DNA of 64,000 nucleotides from Raffaelea ambrosiae (taxonomy: Eukaryota > Ascomycota > Sordariomycetes > Ophiostomatales > Ophiostomataceae). Every line of letters starts with the position of its first letter. The stretch's first letter is position 1. Positions 22,709 to 33,600 of the stretch are shown here, in pieces. The notes beneath the pieces are model-generated. The model was given only the letters and a program-made list of their open reading frames with translations, had not been told where the DNA came from and ran no database searches. The DNA lies in NCBI GenBank assembly GCA_002778195.1, contig PCDI01000006.1:1679950-1743949 (forward strand), written 5' to 3'. Made by a program: the position numbers and the translations under genes.

Positions 22709-25256
22709 TGGCATCCGTAAGCTGTCACGCTCTGTACCTCAGACCCTCAACCTCAACGGAAGACTCAATGCTGACCCGTGGCAAACTATCACTAGCAACC
22801 TCGCCATTCGTACCTTGGCCAGGGTAACACCGGCTACCTGCCCAACGGTGCTGCTAGCGGCCCGTCCCCTGCCCTCTCGACCGAAGCCCGACCTCTCTTG
22901 CCCAACCAGGGCCGAATTATCCAGACAGGCCCTATCCGCGTCTTGTGCATCGCAGACGTTCGAGGTAAGCCGATTTCGTGCCCCGGCGGGACAAAAAGAA
23001 GCGGAATAGGAGGCCGAAACATAGAGGGTGATGTGGCCGGAATGCCATAGGCTGCCATGGGCTGCCATGGGACGCCATGGGCTGCTCGGCTTCTTACTGT
23101 TTCTGCGCTTCTTGCCCACGCATTTTATCATCTGGAGCTTGAGAACTGACTTGGGCCACACTATAGGAAACTTGCGATCCTTGAACGACCTCGCCAAACA
23201 GGCACGTGCCGACTACATCATCCACACGGGCGACTTTGGTTTCTATGATGATACATCTCTGGAGCGCATTGCCGAAAAGTACATCTTCACTGGTCTCGCC
23301 CGCTTCGTTTGTTGCTGGGTCTCTTGCTGGGTCTCCTGCTGGCTCCTCTTGTTCCTTCGCTAACCATTCCCTCTTCTACCCAGGACCCTCAAACATGTCG
23401 CGCAGTACTCTCCACTGATTTCCGAAGGCGTGAAAAAAGCCATAGGGCAGCCCGGTAACGGCGCCTCGGTCAAGTCTCGCTTCTCCCCCAGCGAATTGCC
23501 TTTGTCTGAGCTGTCCCTTCTTCTGAATGGCGAGCTGAAGCTGGATGTGCCAGTGTATACGGTCTGGGGTGCCTGCGAAGACGTCCGCGTTCTGGAGAAG
23601 TTTCGCTCGCGCGAGTACAAAATCCACAATCTTCACATCATCGATGAGGCGCAGTCGATGCTTCTCGAAGTTGGCGGTGTCAAACTCCGCCTCCTTGGTC
23701 TTGGTGGCGCTGTTGTTATGCACAAGCTCTTTGATAATGGCGAGGGACGCACCACCATTGCTGGTGGCCAGGGCACCATGTGGACAACCCTCCTCCAGAT
23801 GGGAGAGCTGGTGGATACAGCCAACCGCGTCTACGATCCCACTGAGACTCGTGTCTTCGTCACCCACGCTTCGCCCGCTCGCGAGGGAATTCTCAACCAA
23901 CTCTCTGTCACCTTGAAGGCCGACTTCTCCATTTCCGCTGGTCTCCATTTCCGATACGGTAGCTCCTACAATGAGTTCAGCGTCAACCCCACTCTCGACC
24001 ACTACCGGGGCAAACTTGCTGCGAGCAAAGCCTCTTTCAACGACGTGTGGGAGACTGTCCGGGGAGAGGTGGAACCAGCCATTCAACAAAACGAGGCACA
24101 GCAAAACCTACTGAAGAATGCCCTCAGCATAATCGAGAAGATGCCAACGACTGCTGCTGGTGGGAACCCATTCGGAGGATCCGCTGCCGGGCCTCCTGCA
24201 CTCGGACAGGTGGACGAAAGCGCTTTCAAGAACATGTGGAACTTCAACTTGGCAGATGCTGCCTTCGGCTTCCTTGTCCTGGAGATCCAGGATGGACGAA
24301 TTGGCACTGAAATGCGGGCCCAGGGCTTTAACTTTTCGCACCGTGGTATGAAGCAACAGCCAAACACCTCCCACCAGGCGGCGGCACCAACCACGACGTC
24401 AACCTCGTCGCCTCAGGCCACCAGCGCTGCCCCACCTTCCGAGAAGCAGCAGCCATCGGGAACTGGCCCGCAGAGACTCGGCCCCGGAGCCCAAGGCCAG
24501 CAGCAGACAACATCCGGGAAGCCGGCGGTTGGGAAGTCTCCCGCAGCCGCAGCAGCTTCAACAAAGCCGGCGACCCCACAGTCATCGTCCACGCCCGGCC
24601 CCAAAGATGCTGAAAAGACAACAACGTCCACCTCGGCAAATGGAACAGCCAACGGCACGGAATCGACCCAGGCGCCTGCTTCGAGAGGCACGTCTCAGGA
24701 TGTGATCGGCCTATTTATTATGAATGCTCAGTCGGACGAGCAGACTCGCGAGATGTTTGCTGATGAAGATGTTCCAAAAATCGTCAAGATTGAAAAGTAC
24801 GGCCAGACAAACAAGGTTATTCACTTCAAAACCACCGAAGACCGAGATGGCGCCATGTCACGACTGCCCGAAGAGGCGAAGCACCGTACCACTGAAGACC
24901 GCTCCAAGCCGCTTGTGAAGATTTTCATTCCCAGAGAGCCTAGGGACTCGAACAAGTCCTACGGTCGTGCCGACCGAGGCGGCGCTGGCACTTGGGGGAG
25001 CAGCAACCGTGGAAGCGGGGCTGCAGGTGGAGCAGGACAGAGCGGCTACCGGAGTGCCGGCGGCGGAACAGGTACGGCGAGTGACAGCGAAGGCGCCGGC
25101 CGGCGTGGAGGCGGCCGAGGCGGACGTAATTCTGGTCGTGGTGGTGACGGAAGGGGACCTCGCGGCCGTGGTGGACAGCGGGGCTCAGGCCTGAACAAAG
25201 GTGATGGCGGTAATAGCTCGCCTGCTCCGACTTCGTCCACCCCTGCAGACTCGTGA
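22709..25256 (+). CDS. Metallophosphoesterase-like DUF2433-type protein with RGG tail
   Basis: Exons 22709-22717, 22796-22964, 23167-23278 and 23384-25256 join in frame to 720 residues. The start MASQPRHSYLGQG crosses the first, 78-nt intron. Residues about 51-85 contain IRVLCIADVRGN and HTGDFGFYDD, the first two metal-binding blocks of calcineurin-like phosphoesterases with some ligands altered. The following region (VYTVWGACEDVRVLEKF, LRLLGLGGAVV, RVFVTHASPAREGIL) continues that fold and matches what I know as the fungal DUF2433 family. Residues about 330-430 are low-complexity Thr/Ser/Pro/Gln. A compact domain near residues 440-520 (DVIGLFIMNAQ ... KVIHFKTTEDRDGAMSRL) looks like an RNA-binding-type alpha/beta fold. 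The last 80 residues are an RGG box. An RNA-linked role is inference; activity is unproven. Confidence 0.82.
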
Positions 25257-25904
25257 TGCTGAGGCTGTTATCACGAGGCTAGCTGGCTGGCACCCGACCT
25301 CTCCTTTTGGCACGGCGACTTGTGTGCATGTCGACAACTTCGATTCTATCCCAAGCATAACCGAAGCAACTTGGAATATGGCCTAGAAGTGACCTGCTCG
25401 CTGGTCTTCACGAGAAGTCTGTTGTTAGCAATGCTCTGGACCAGATTTTCATGGAACAGGACCACATTTGCAGACTCGCCGTGCTTTTGGATTGGATGCT
25501 ATCGGATAGCATTGTTACTTTTACCTTGACGGACAGGAAGAAAGCAGCCTAGTGGGATCATGTTCTTGCGTTTGCTTCGCACGTTAATGCCCAGCACTTT
25601 GGCTCGACCTGCCTGTTTTCTGTTTCTAACTTTTCATTGTAATATTTTCTTCGCTGAACGGTAGCTAGGACCGTATTGCTCTTTTATTTCTGTTCGGGCC
25701 TAACTCGTACAATTCACACGATAAATAAAAAAGTATGGGATGTCTTTTTTTTTGTTCCCATATGTTGACGAAACGCCAGGTTTATGATCTAATGATACAG
25801 TTGTGAACACTCAAGGGCTTATCGCTGTCGTGGACCTCCTCGGCACAGCCTGGTGAGGTACAAGAAGGTCGGCAGGCCATATATCCCCGAAAGACTTGAA
25901 AATA
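25257..25904. other. Convergent 3' intergenic region
   Basis: Lies between the ends of two converging genes. It holds AT-rich stretches with AATAAA-like words near 25722-25730 and a T tract near 25746, probably 3'-end signals. No gene seen. Confidence 0.55.
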
Positions 25905-27044
25905 TTAGGCATCGAGTGGCTTCATGCCTTTATGTATTGCTGCGACGCCACCGGTGAGGTTTTCATAGCCGCGTCCACCGACAACAAAACCGGCATCCAC
26001 AATCATGTCCCTGAACTCCTCCTGGCTGGGGAAGCGCTCAATGCTTTCGACAAGATACTGGTAGGAGTCGCGGTCACCGGCAACTATCTGACCAATCATG
26101 GGAATGGCACTGAAAGACCAGCGCTTGTAAACAGCATCAAATGCAGCCGCCGCTGGGTTTTTGTCTGTCGAGGCGACCTTGCTGAACTCGAGACACGCAA
26201 ACACGCCGCCTGGCCGAAGGACGCGATATGCTTCACGCAGCGCCGCGGGGATGTCGGTAAAGTTGCGAATGCCAAAAGCGACCGTATATAGGTCAATGCT
26301 CGACGTGGCCACGCTGGGGGTGCCGTCTGGCTTGCAGAACTTGGTAGCGTCGGCTTCCAGGAAAGCAAGTGCAGCCTGCTGACTTGCAGGAAGCTGTGTC
26401 CGGGCACGTTCTTGACCCACCGACAGCATGGCTGGATTGATATCGGAGATGGTCACACGGGTGTCTGGGCGTTTGTTGACAACATGTGCATGTCGCAGGT
26501 GACGGAAAGCGATGTCTCCGGTGCCGCCGGCAACGTCAAGAATATGCTGTGGCGCAGACGTTGGGTCTACCGTGGCGCCCGGGTTCAGCGAGCCGACGAA
26601 GTGATCCCTGGATAGAAAAAAAAGACACCATGTTAGAAGGTGAGCTCACGCAGTTCGCTGGCTTGACAAAGGGTGTGCATAGCACACAAACAAGACTTAC
26701 TTCCAGATCCGGTGCCAGCCGAACGACATGAGATCGTTCATGCGGTCGTAAGACTCGGCCACATTCGTAAACACTTCAGCGACCTTCTCCGTTTTCTGCG
26801 ATTCAGTCACTGTTTCAAATCCAAAGTGTGTCGTCTTTTCGGCGGCAGTGGTGCCTTCAGGCTGCTGAAGATTGGGATTGGGAAACGGCCGGCTCGCCGT
26901 TGCCGAAAAGCCTCGCGCAAGCGGAGCAGGTTTAAGGGCTACCTCGCATGGTCGAACGAGGCCTGCAACAATTGGCGATGGCCGGGCCGTGGCCAGGAGC
27001 CGTGACGCGAGGAGCCGTGACGCGCGGAGCCGTGGAACAAGCAT
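25905..27044 (-). CDS. COQ5, ubiquinone biosynthesis C-methyltransferase
   Basis: Exons 27044-26701 and 26607-25905 give 348 residues. This is the mitochondrial C-methyltransferase that converts 2-methoxy-6-polyprenyl-1,4-benzoquinol to its 5-methylated form in ubiquinone synthesis. The SAM-binding motif ILDVAGGTGD is at residues 137-146, and the UbiE/COQ5 signature (NFTDIPAALREAYRVLRPGG) lies downstream. It also has the family block AESYDRMNDLMSFGWHRIWK just before the splice. The N-terminus, MLVPRLRASRLLASRLLAT, is Arg/Leu/Ser-rich and fits a mitochondrial targeting peptide, which is why I start there although the frame is open further upstream. The 93-nt intron has a standard donor (GTAAGT) and a CTAAC branch. 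The gene is 216 bp downstream of another minus-strand gene. Confidence 0.95.
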
Positions 27045-27260
27045 CTTCGAAAAGCTGGTGGTGGATGGTAACCGTTCCGGAAGGACCCTGCGGAGCTGAG
27101 CTTTTTCAATTGGCATGGAGCTACTACAGTGTAGGCGGTCAGGTAGAATGAATGGAGATGTGGCGGTGCAGTGTGGCTGCAGCCAGTGTATTTTCGAGTT
27201 TTGGCTGTTGTGTCGCTCCACAGGTCGGCACTGTCCACGACCACAGGCAACTTTTTTCTT

Positions 27261-27727
27261 TTACACAGCGCTCTGCTGTGCCCGGTTTGACCCCGTGCCG
27301 TCTGCAGTGGATGTCGGGGGAGCCCGTCGACCAAGGGCTAGTGTCCGGCCAAAGACGAGTAGATACTTGCAGCCAAAGAACGCCCCAAGAGCAATGATCA
27401 CGCAGATGATGACAAGTGTGAGAAACACTTGCCCGTTGGGATCCATCAATGACTTCTTTGAGTTGGCCAGAGGCGTGTCTGTGACTGATCGTGGATGCGG
27501 TGTAATATGCAAAGAGGCGCATATGGATCGAGAAACTCACGGATGACCTTGCTGAAGACTGGGACGGGTGAGGCACTTTTTTGGGGGATCTCTAGATGTT
27601 TCTTCACAGGAGCGGACCTGTAAGAGGGTCAACATGGGGTCAGGAGATATCGGTACTGCTTGAAGAATAAAATGAATCTCCCAGGCAAGATAGCCATCGA
27701 CAGTCGATTGTTGGCAAGTTGCTCCAT
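27261..27727 (-). CDS. Small single-pass membrane protein, hypothetical
   Basis: Three exons (27727-27657, 27617-27541, 27478-27261) join in frame to a 121-residue protein that I do not recognise. It has a short N-terminal segment rich in hydrophobic and basic residues (MAILPGRFILFFK). A hydrophilic stretch follows (SAPVKKHLEIPQKSASPVPV). One strong membrane segment (VFLTLVIICVIIALGAFFG) is at residues about 70-88, and the Ala/Thr/Ser tail is disordered. The second intron (62 nt, GTGAGT...CAG) is convincing. The first is only 39 nt (GTACCG...TTACAG with CTGAC) and less certain. The gene is packed between COQ5 and the E1 alpha gene on the same strand, both encoding mitochondrial proteins; a mitochondrial or ER membrane role is only a guess. 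Confidence 0.5.
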
Positions 27728-27834
27728 CAACGGGGTGTCACAGGAAACTGAATTGGCCCTGCTGCTGTCATGCCTCGGAGCGCGGCATTAGTGTATGCTA
27801 TTGTTGTCTGCTCTATGTTGTCGCGTCTACGTTT

Positions 27835-29366
27835 CTATGGAGACAGGCTGTCTCTCCCACCCTCGAAATCACCGACGTCATACTCTTCCGGATATGTCTC
27901 CAGGTGTTCCTTGAGCTGCTTCATCTGCTGCTTGAGATCGGGGGTCAGTTCGTCATACACATCCTCAAACAGGGACCTGATTGGCGGCTTTTTCTCCTTT
28001 TCGGCCTCATTGAAGGCTCTCAGGACGTCCTGACGGATTGTCTCACGGGCCTCCTTCTCCTTGGCGTCGTCCCAGCACCCTCGCGCCTCCATCCATTTCC
28101 GCAGACGAGATATGGGGTTGTCTCGTCGCTTCCAGTCCTCCACCTCGACCTTGGCGCGGTAGGCAAAAGAGTCGTCCGACGTACTGTGGTGGCCAACGCG
28201 GTACGTGAGGCACTCTAACAAAACCGGCTTACCGCCGTCCTGGAGAGCCATTTCACGAGCCTTTTTCATAGCCGTGCGCACAGCCCACAAGTCGTTCCCG
28301 TCAACCCTGACGGTGTCGATGCCATAGCCCAGGCCGCGGCTGGCAATGCCGTCTCCGCGGTACTGCTCAAGGGCCGGGGTCGAAATCGAGTAGCCGTTGT
28401 TCCGGCACACGAACACTACGGGACAGGACCGAGTGGCGGCGATGTTCAGCGCAGCATGGAAGTCCCCCTCGCTGGCAGCACCCTCGCCGAAATAGACGGC
28501 CGCAATTCTTGGTGGGGCCGACGGGTTCTGCAGGCGCTGTATTTTCAGCGCGTAGGCCGCGCCTGCGGCATGGGGGATCTGCGTGCCGAGCGGCGACGAT
28601 ATTGAGTGCTGTCGAAGGGGATTAGCAAGCCGGGCGTTACGACGGGAGCGAAAAGAGGGTCTTATCCTACAATGTTCAGTCTGGTGCTGCCATAGTGCAC
28701 CGGCATGTTTCTGCCTTTGCCAGAGTCGTGTTTGCTTGCAAACAGCTGGCTCATGAACTCCTTCAAGGTGAAGCCACGCTGCTGGAACACGCCCTGTTCG
28801 CGGTACTGGCAAAATATCACGTCGTCCATGGCGAGCGCCGATGCCGTGCCAACACAAGCCGCCTCCTCGCCCGACGACACCATGTAGAAGCTGATGCGGC
28901 CTTGCCGCTGGGCCTCAAACATGACGATATCCATGACGGAGACTGTCAGCATGTCTCGATACAGCTTGACCACATCGGCATCGCTGAGGTCAGGCTCGAA
29001 GGTCGGGTCGACGGCCACGCCGTGCTGGTCGAGGACACGGTACGTGGGCATGGCAGGGTACTCGGAGGGTAGCTCGAACTTCAGGCTGTTGGTAAAAACG
29101 CTCTTGACGGCGCCGGGGAAGGACACATAGTTGGAGTCTGGTCTCTGCGACAGACTGCCGGCGCAGCGCCGGTGAACAGGACGCAAGGCCAGCGTCTGCC
29201 CGCATGACAGCTGGGCTCGCCTGGAGGATAGCACCGGAATCGTGGAGCATGCCGCATTGCCTGCAATGCCTCCGATGCCTGCGGTGCTTGAGATGCTGGC
29301 GATGCTTGGCGTGCCAGGAAGGCGGCGCAAAGGCCTCGTGGCCGGGAGAGAGAGCACTCTCCTCAT
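27835..29366 (-). CDS. Branched-chain 2-oxoacid dehydrogenase E1 alpha subunit
   Basis: Exons 29366-28671 and 28608-27835 give 489 residues. This is the thiamine-diphosphate-dependent subunit that decarboxylates the oxo acids of Val, Leu and Ile in the mitochondrial BCKDH complex. Diagnostic features are the ThDP motif from GEGAASEGD (residues 273-281) to NN (302-303), the ISSPLGTQIPHAAGAAYALK block right after the splice, and the phosphorylation-loop sequence YRVGHHSTSDDS (368-379), whose serines are the kinase targets in animals. The Arg-rich first 60 residues look like a mitochondrial presequence. The start is the ATG at 29366; an in-frame TTG lies three codons upstream. The 62-nt intron is phase 0 with a CTAAT-type branch point. 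Confidence 0.95.
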
Positions 29367-30607
29367 CTCTGCCAATATCCTGCGTGTGAGGACAGCGTGG
29401 AGAAAACGAAGAGTGTGTAGAGTTCAGAAGACGAAGAGTGGAACTGGTCTGCGGGCGTGTCGTTGTTAGAGGGTCTAGTAGTCTGGTGCTTCCCCAGTTC
29501 TTACCCCGGGTTATCGGGCCAAATCATAGGCGCTTGAGCCGATGCAACCCGCTGCAAGCGTACTTTGACAGACCCTGGCCTACCCCAGGCCTACCAAAAC
29601 CCCACCCAGCAGGTAGTTATAACTAATATGTAGTTAACTAATGCACAGCCGTGAATGCCAGAGACGGTAGTAACCAACTCAGATCAACTAGGTAGTTTAA
29701 CTACTGTTATTCCTGACCTTCAGAGTGCGGCAGCACTTGCCCAGACCGGACGGAACAAAGAATGGTTGTGCAGCATGGCAATGTCCCCTTTTACTGGAGT
29801 TTGCTAAATCGGCAAGTCATCCTTTATGCAGACATAGCCCGTGACCGTAGTCACTAATGAATGGCTTGCTGAATTGACGGTCTTCCAAGTTGAGGTGCCT
29901 AGCATCCCTGCATACAAGAATGTGTTTGTCTGGAACTGAGATTTACTCACATAGAACCATGGCGTTATGATAGTATCAGTTGGTGGGATTACGCGTATAG
30001 ACAACACTTTATAGTCACATATCCCTCTTAGTGCCTAGACCCTTGATAGGTGACTATCTTATCGTAGGCAGGCCGACCCACAGGACCACTACGCAATCAA
30101 ATTTGGGGCACTGGCTAAGCGCTGGTCACACTGTAATGATGGGCAAGGCACAGCATTATTACTACTCCTAGTTACATAGCATTATTCATTCACCTGCCCG
30201 CCGACTAGTGCAACCTGCTGGTGGCCTTCTGCCTCACCAACAATCCCACTTTTGCCCTTTCAGTCTCTTCCTCTACAAACCTTCCCAAACCTTTCCTCAT
30301 CCCGCTTCTCTCCTTTCGACCACCACGTCCGCTTCCATCTCCATCCACTACCGACCGTGTCTGCCTCGGGCCGTCCACCCGCCTGTCCCTGCTTGCCTGA
30401 CCTGGTTGCCCGTCTGCGCACCGCCCCGCCCTGCCAGCCACGTCAATCCGCATCCATCTCGGGCACTATCGCCGGCTTGCTTTCCGACATCATTTCCTCG
30501 ACTTTAACGGTGCCTCGCATCGTCTGCCACCGTCGATGACCCCCCAACCAGCCTTCCCGCGGCCTTCCTCTGCTTAGTCCACTGTCGCCTTCCCCATGGC
30601 GTAATCC
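29367..30607. other. Divergent intergenic region
   Basis: Shared upstream region of the E1 alpha gene (leftward) and the HECT ligase (rightward). 29.6-30.2 kb is AT-leaning without features; 30.2-30.6 kb is C/T-rich, a likely 5' leader of the ligase. No gene seen. Confidence 0.55.
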
Positions 30608-33600
30608 ATGGCACAACGAAATTCCTCTGCCAAGCCGCGCTCCAGATCGGTTCTCGATAACGATCTACCTGGGCGCCGTCTTCTCACGCCGTCTCCCGCC
30701 TCCAACGCCTCCTCCATCCTGCCCGCCACCATTTCTTCTCCGCCCGGTCGCTCAGCCCCATCGCCAGCTTCAGTTGCTTCTGCTGCCACCGCTTCTCTAC
30801 AGGGCGCTCGTCCATCACCGTTCTCACCTGCGCTAGGTCTGCCGGCCACCACGACGATAACGTCTTCCGTGGGCCCCACGACTGGCCGCTCCTCCAGGTT
30901 CGTTTTGAAGCTGGGCCTTTGTGTGCCTGTCCTGCTTTCTTTCTTATTTTTTTTTTGCTTCTCCCTTTCTCCTTCCCCCCCCCTCCCTCTCCTCCGCCTC
31001 TGATGCCTGAGCCCCCCCATCTATCCCGGCTTCATGAAACACCCGAGATCAACTCTTTCTTTGTCCGGGCTTTAGTTTTTCGTCTCGCATCCCGTGCGGC
31101 GTCTTAGCGCCTGTTAAAATCACAGGCAGCCTACGGTGCCACCACGAGGGCTCTGAAGTGCTCCGGGTGTCCTTGCCACGGAGGGACGACGGCCGCACCT
31201 GCCCTCCACAGATTCCCAGCTCCGGCTCAAACTTGTGTCATATACTCACACTCTCCAGAATCACCCGTGCTTCTGCACGTCAGGCTGCTGGACAGACAGG
31301 AATCTCACCAGCCTCCAGCACTTCCGCGAACGCCGTCCCCTCCGACGTATCGGCTCCTAAGTCTAGCCGTTCCGGTCGCCACCCCAGCGCCTCCCCTGCT
31401 GTCCCTCTGGCCAACTCCAGTCCCACTTCCCCTGTCCGTCGAGCATCACGCAGAAAGCGGAAGGCAGGCGAGGCCAACGATAGTGCCCCCGCTCACCCAA
31501 GCGCGCCAGCCCAGCCATCTTCTGCTTCCCGCCGGTCGAAACGACCCAAAGTAGCTGAGGCATCCTCGTCTCTATCCCCTGCAGCGCTCGCCCTACCTCC
31601 TGCAGCCTCCACTCGCAGCCGGAAAGGCAAAGGTGCTGCCACTATGTCCAGCCCTGGGTAAATATCTCGCCCACACAACAATGCTTCAAGAATTTCTATT
31701 CTGCCTGGAGCCTCTCTGTTGACTCTGTATTTTTGCCATAGATCGACTGCCGGTCAAGGCCATTCGCACGACGACGCAGCTCCGGCAACTCGAAAGTCGA
31801 GCCGCAACAAGAAAAATGCAAAGGGTGTGTTACTTTGGTGTCTGTCGGTTTCGGGAGAGTGGTGGCAAGATATCACGACAGAGAGACAATAGCAGAACGT
31901 GCAATGCTAACAAGCACGCCTCTGTCTGGGCGCCCATAGATTTACAATCTGCTGTGAGATCGCCGTCGTCTGGTCCGTCTCGCCGCTCCAAGCATGCATC
32001 CAACAGCAACCAGGATACCGACATCACGATGACGGGAACTGATGATGTGGAGGCAGAGCCTATGCCGTCGCAGTCTCACCAAGAAAATGATGACGATGGT
32101 GATGACGATGACGGCCATGACGAGCGAGATTATCCGGACGATCACGATCGTGATCAGGATGACGAAGACAGCGATGACCACGATGACGATGAGCTGGGTC
32201 GTTATGCCGAAGATGGCCTCGCGGATCCGTTTGGCGGTGGGTTCATGGGAGGGTCGCACGGCTCTGGACTGCCGGCTGCGCTGTCTATGTTGGGCGGCAT
32301 GCTCTCCATGTCCGGCATGGGCATTCGCCTTCGTGAAATCCTGAACAACCTTCGGCAGAAAGACGACCCTTCTGTGCAGCTGATTGCACTGCAGGACTTA
32401 TCCGAAATCCTCCTCGTGTCCAATGAAGATAATCTGTCTGGCAGCTTTTCTCCTGACGCGTATGTGCGGGAGCTCGTTACGCTCATGCAGCCGAATGAGC
32501 TCACCGGAGAAGAGAATCCGGAAGTTATGCTGCTTGCCTGTCGATGCCTTGCGAATCTCATGGAGGCGCTTCCGGCGAGTGCCGCTAATGTAGTGTACGG
32601 AGGCGCCGTCCCTGTCCTCTGCCAGAAGCTGCTAGAGATTTCTTTCATCGATCTCGCCGAGCAGGCTCTCAGCACTCTAGAGAAGATCTCTGTGGAGTAT
32701 CCTGCTAGCATTGTCCGCGAAGGTGGCCTCAGTGCCTGCCTGTCATACCTGGAATTTTTCGCCACCAGCACGCAGCGAACTGCTGTCACCACTGCGGCCA
32801 ATTGCTGCAGGAATATACCCGAAGACTCTTTCCCTGTTGTTCGCGATGTCATGCCCATCTTGCTCAACGTCCTCGGCAGTAACGACCAGCGAGTCGTGGA
32901 ACAAGCAGCCCTGTGTGTGTCTCGCATCGTCGAGAGCTTCCGCCACCATCCATCCAAGCTGGAGGAGCTCGTTGGAGTCGAAATGCTGAAGGCCATCCTT
33001 CGTCTCCTTCTCCCCGGCTCAACGAACCATCTCATCGGTCCGAGCCTGCACACCCAGTTCCTTCGTGTGCTGGCCATCACTGCGAATGCCTCTCCACGCC
33101 TGGCCACGGAGCTTTTCAAAATGAACGTTGTCGAGACCCTTTACCAGATCTTGACAGGCGTCTCACCTCCGTCCGGTACCGAAGATATCGCTTCTAAACT
33201 AGATAGCGTGCTCATCATGCAGGCTCTGATCCACCGGCCCAGAGAACAGATTATTGAGACTCTCAATGTCATCTGCAATTTACTTCCGAGAGAAACCGAC
33301 ATCGTGCCTGAGGGCTCCACTGCTGGCCACGCGCCCGCTTCAGACACACCAGGTGTCGAAGCCGCGGGGCCAACCTCTTCTACGGCCATGTCTCGAAAAC
33401 GTTCTACGTCAAATGAGAAGCGCATTGAGCTGCTCAGCGAGTGCAAGGATGAGGTTCGACGGTTTGCCCTCATTTTGTTTCCAACTTTGACCGACGCATA
33501 TTCGAGCACTGTCAATCTTGATGTTCGGTCCAAAGTGCTCTCGGCCCAAATCAAAATGTTGTCGAACTTTGACCATGACATCATTCTAGACGCTCTCAAG

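Noticed and set aside
25905..29366. Metabolic gene cluster or operon of mitochondrial genes
   Set aside because: COQ5 and E1 alpha act in different pathways and each gene has its own introns and start; proximity alone is not evidence of co-regulation.
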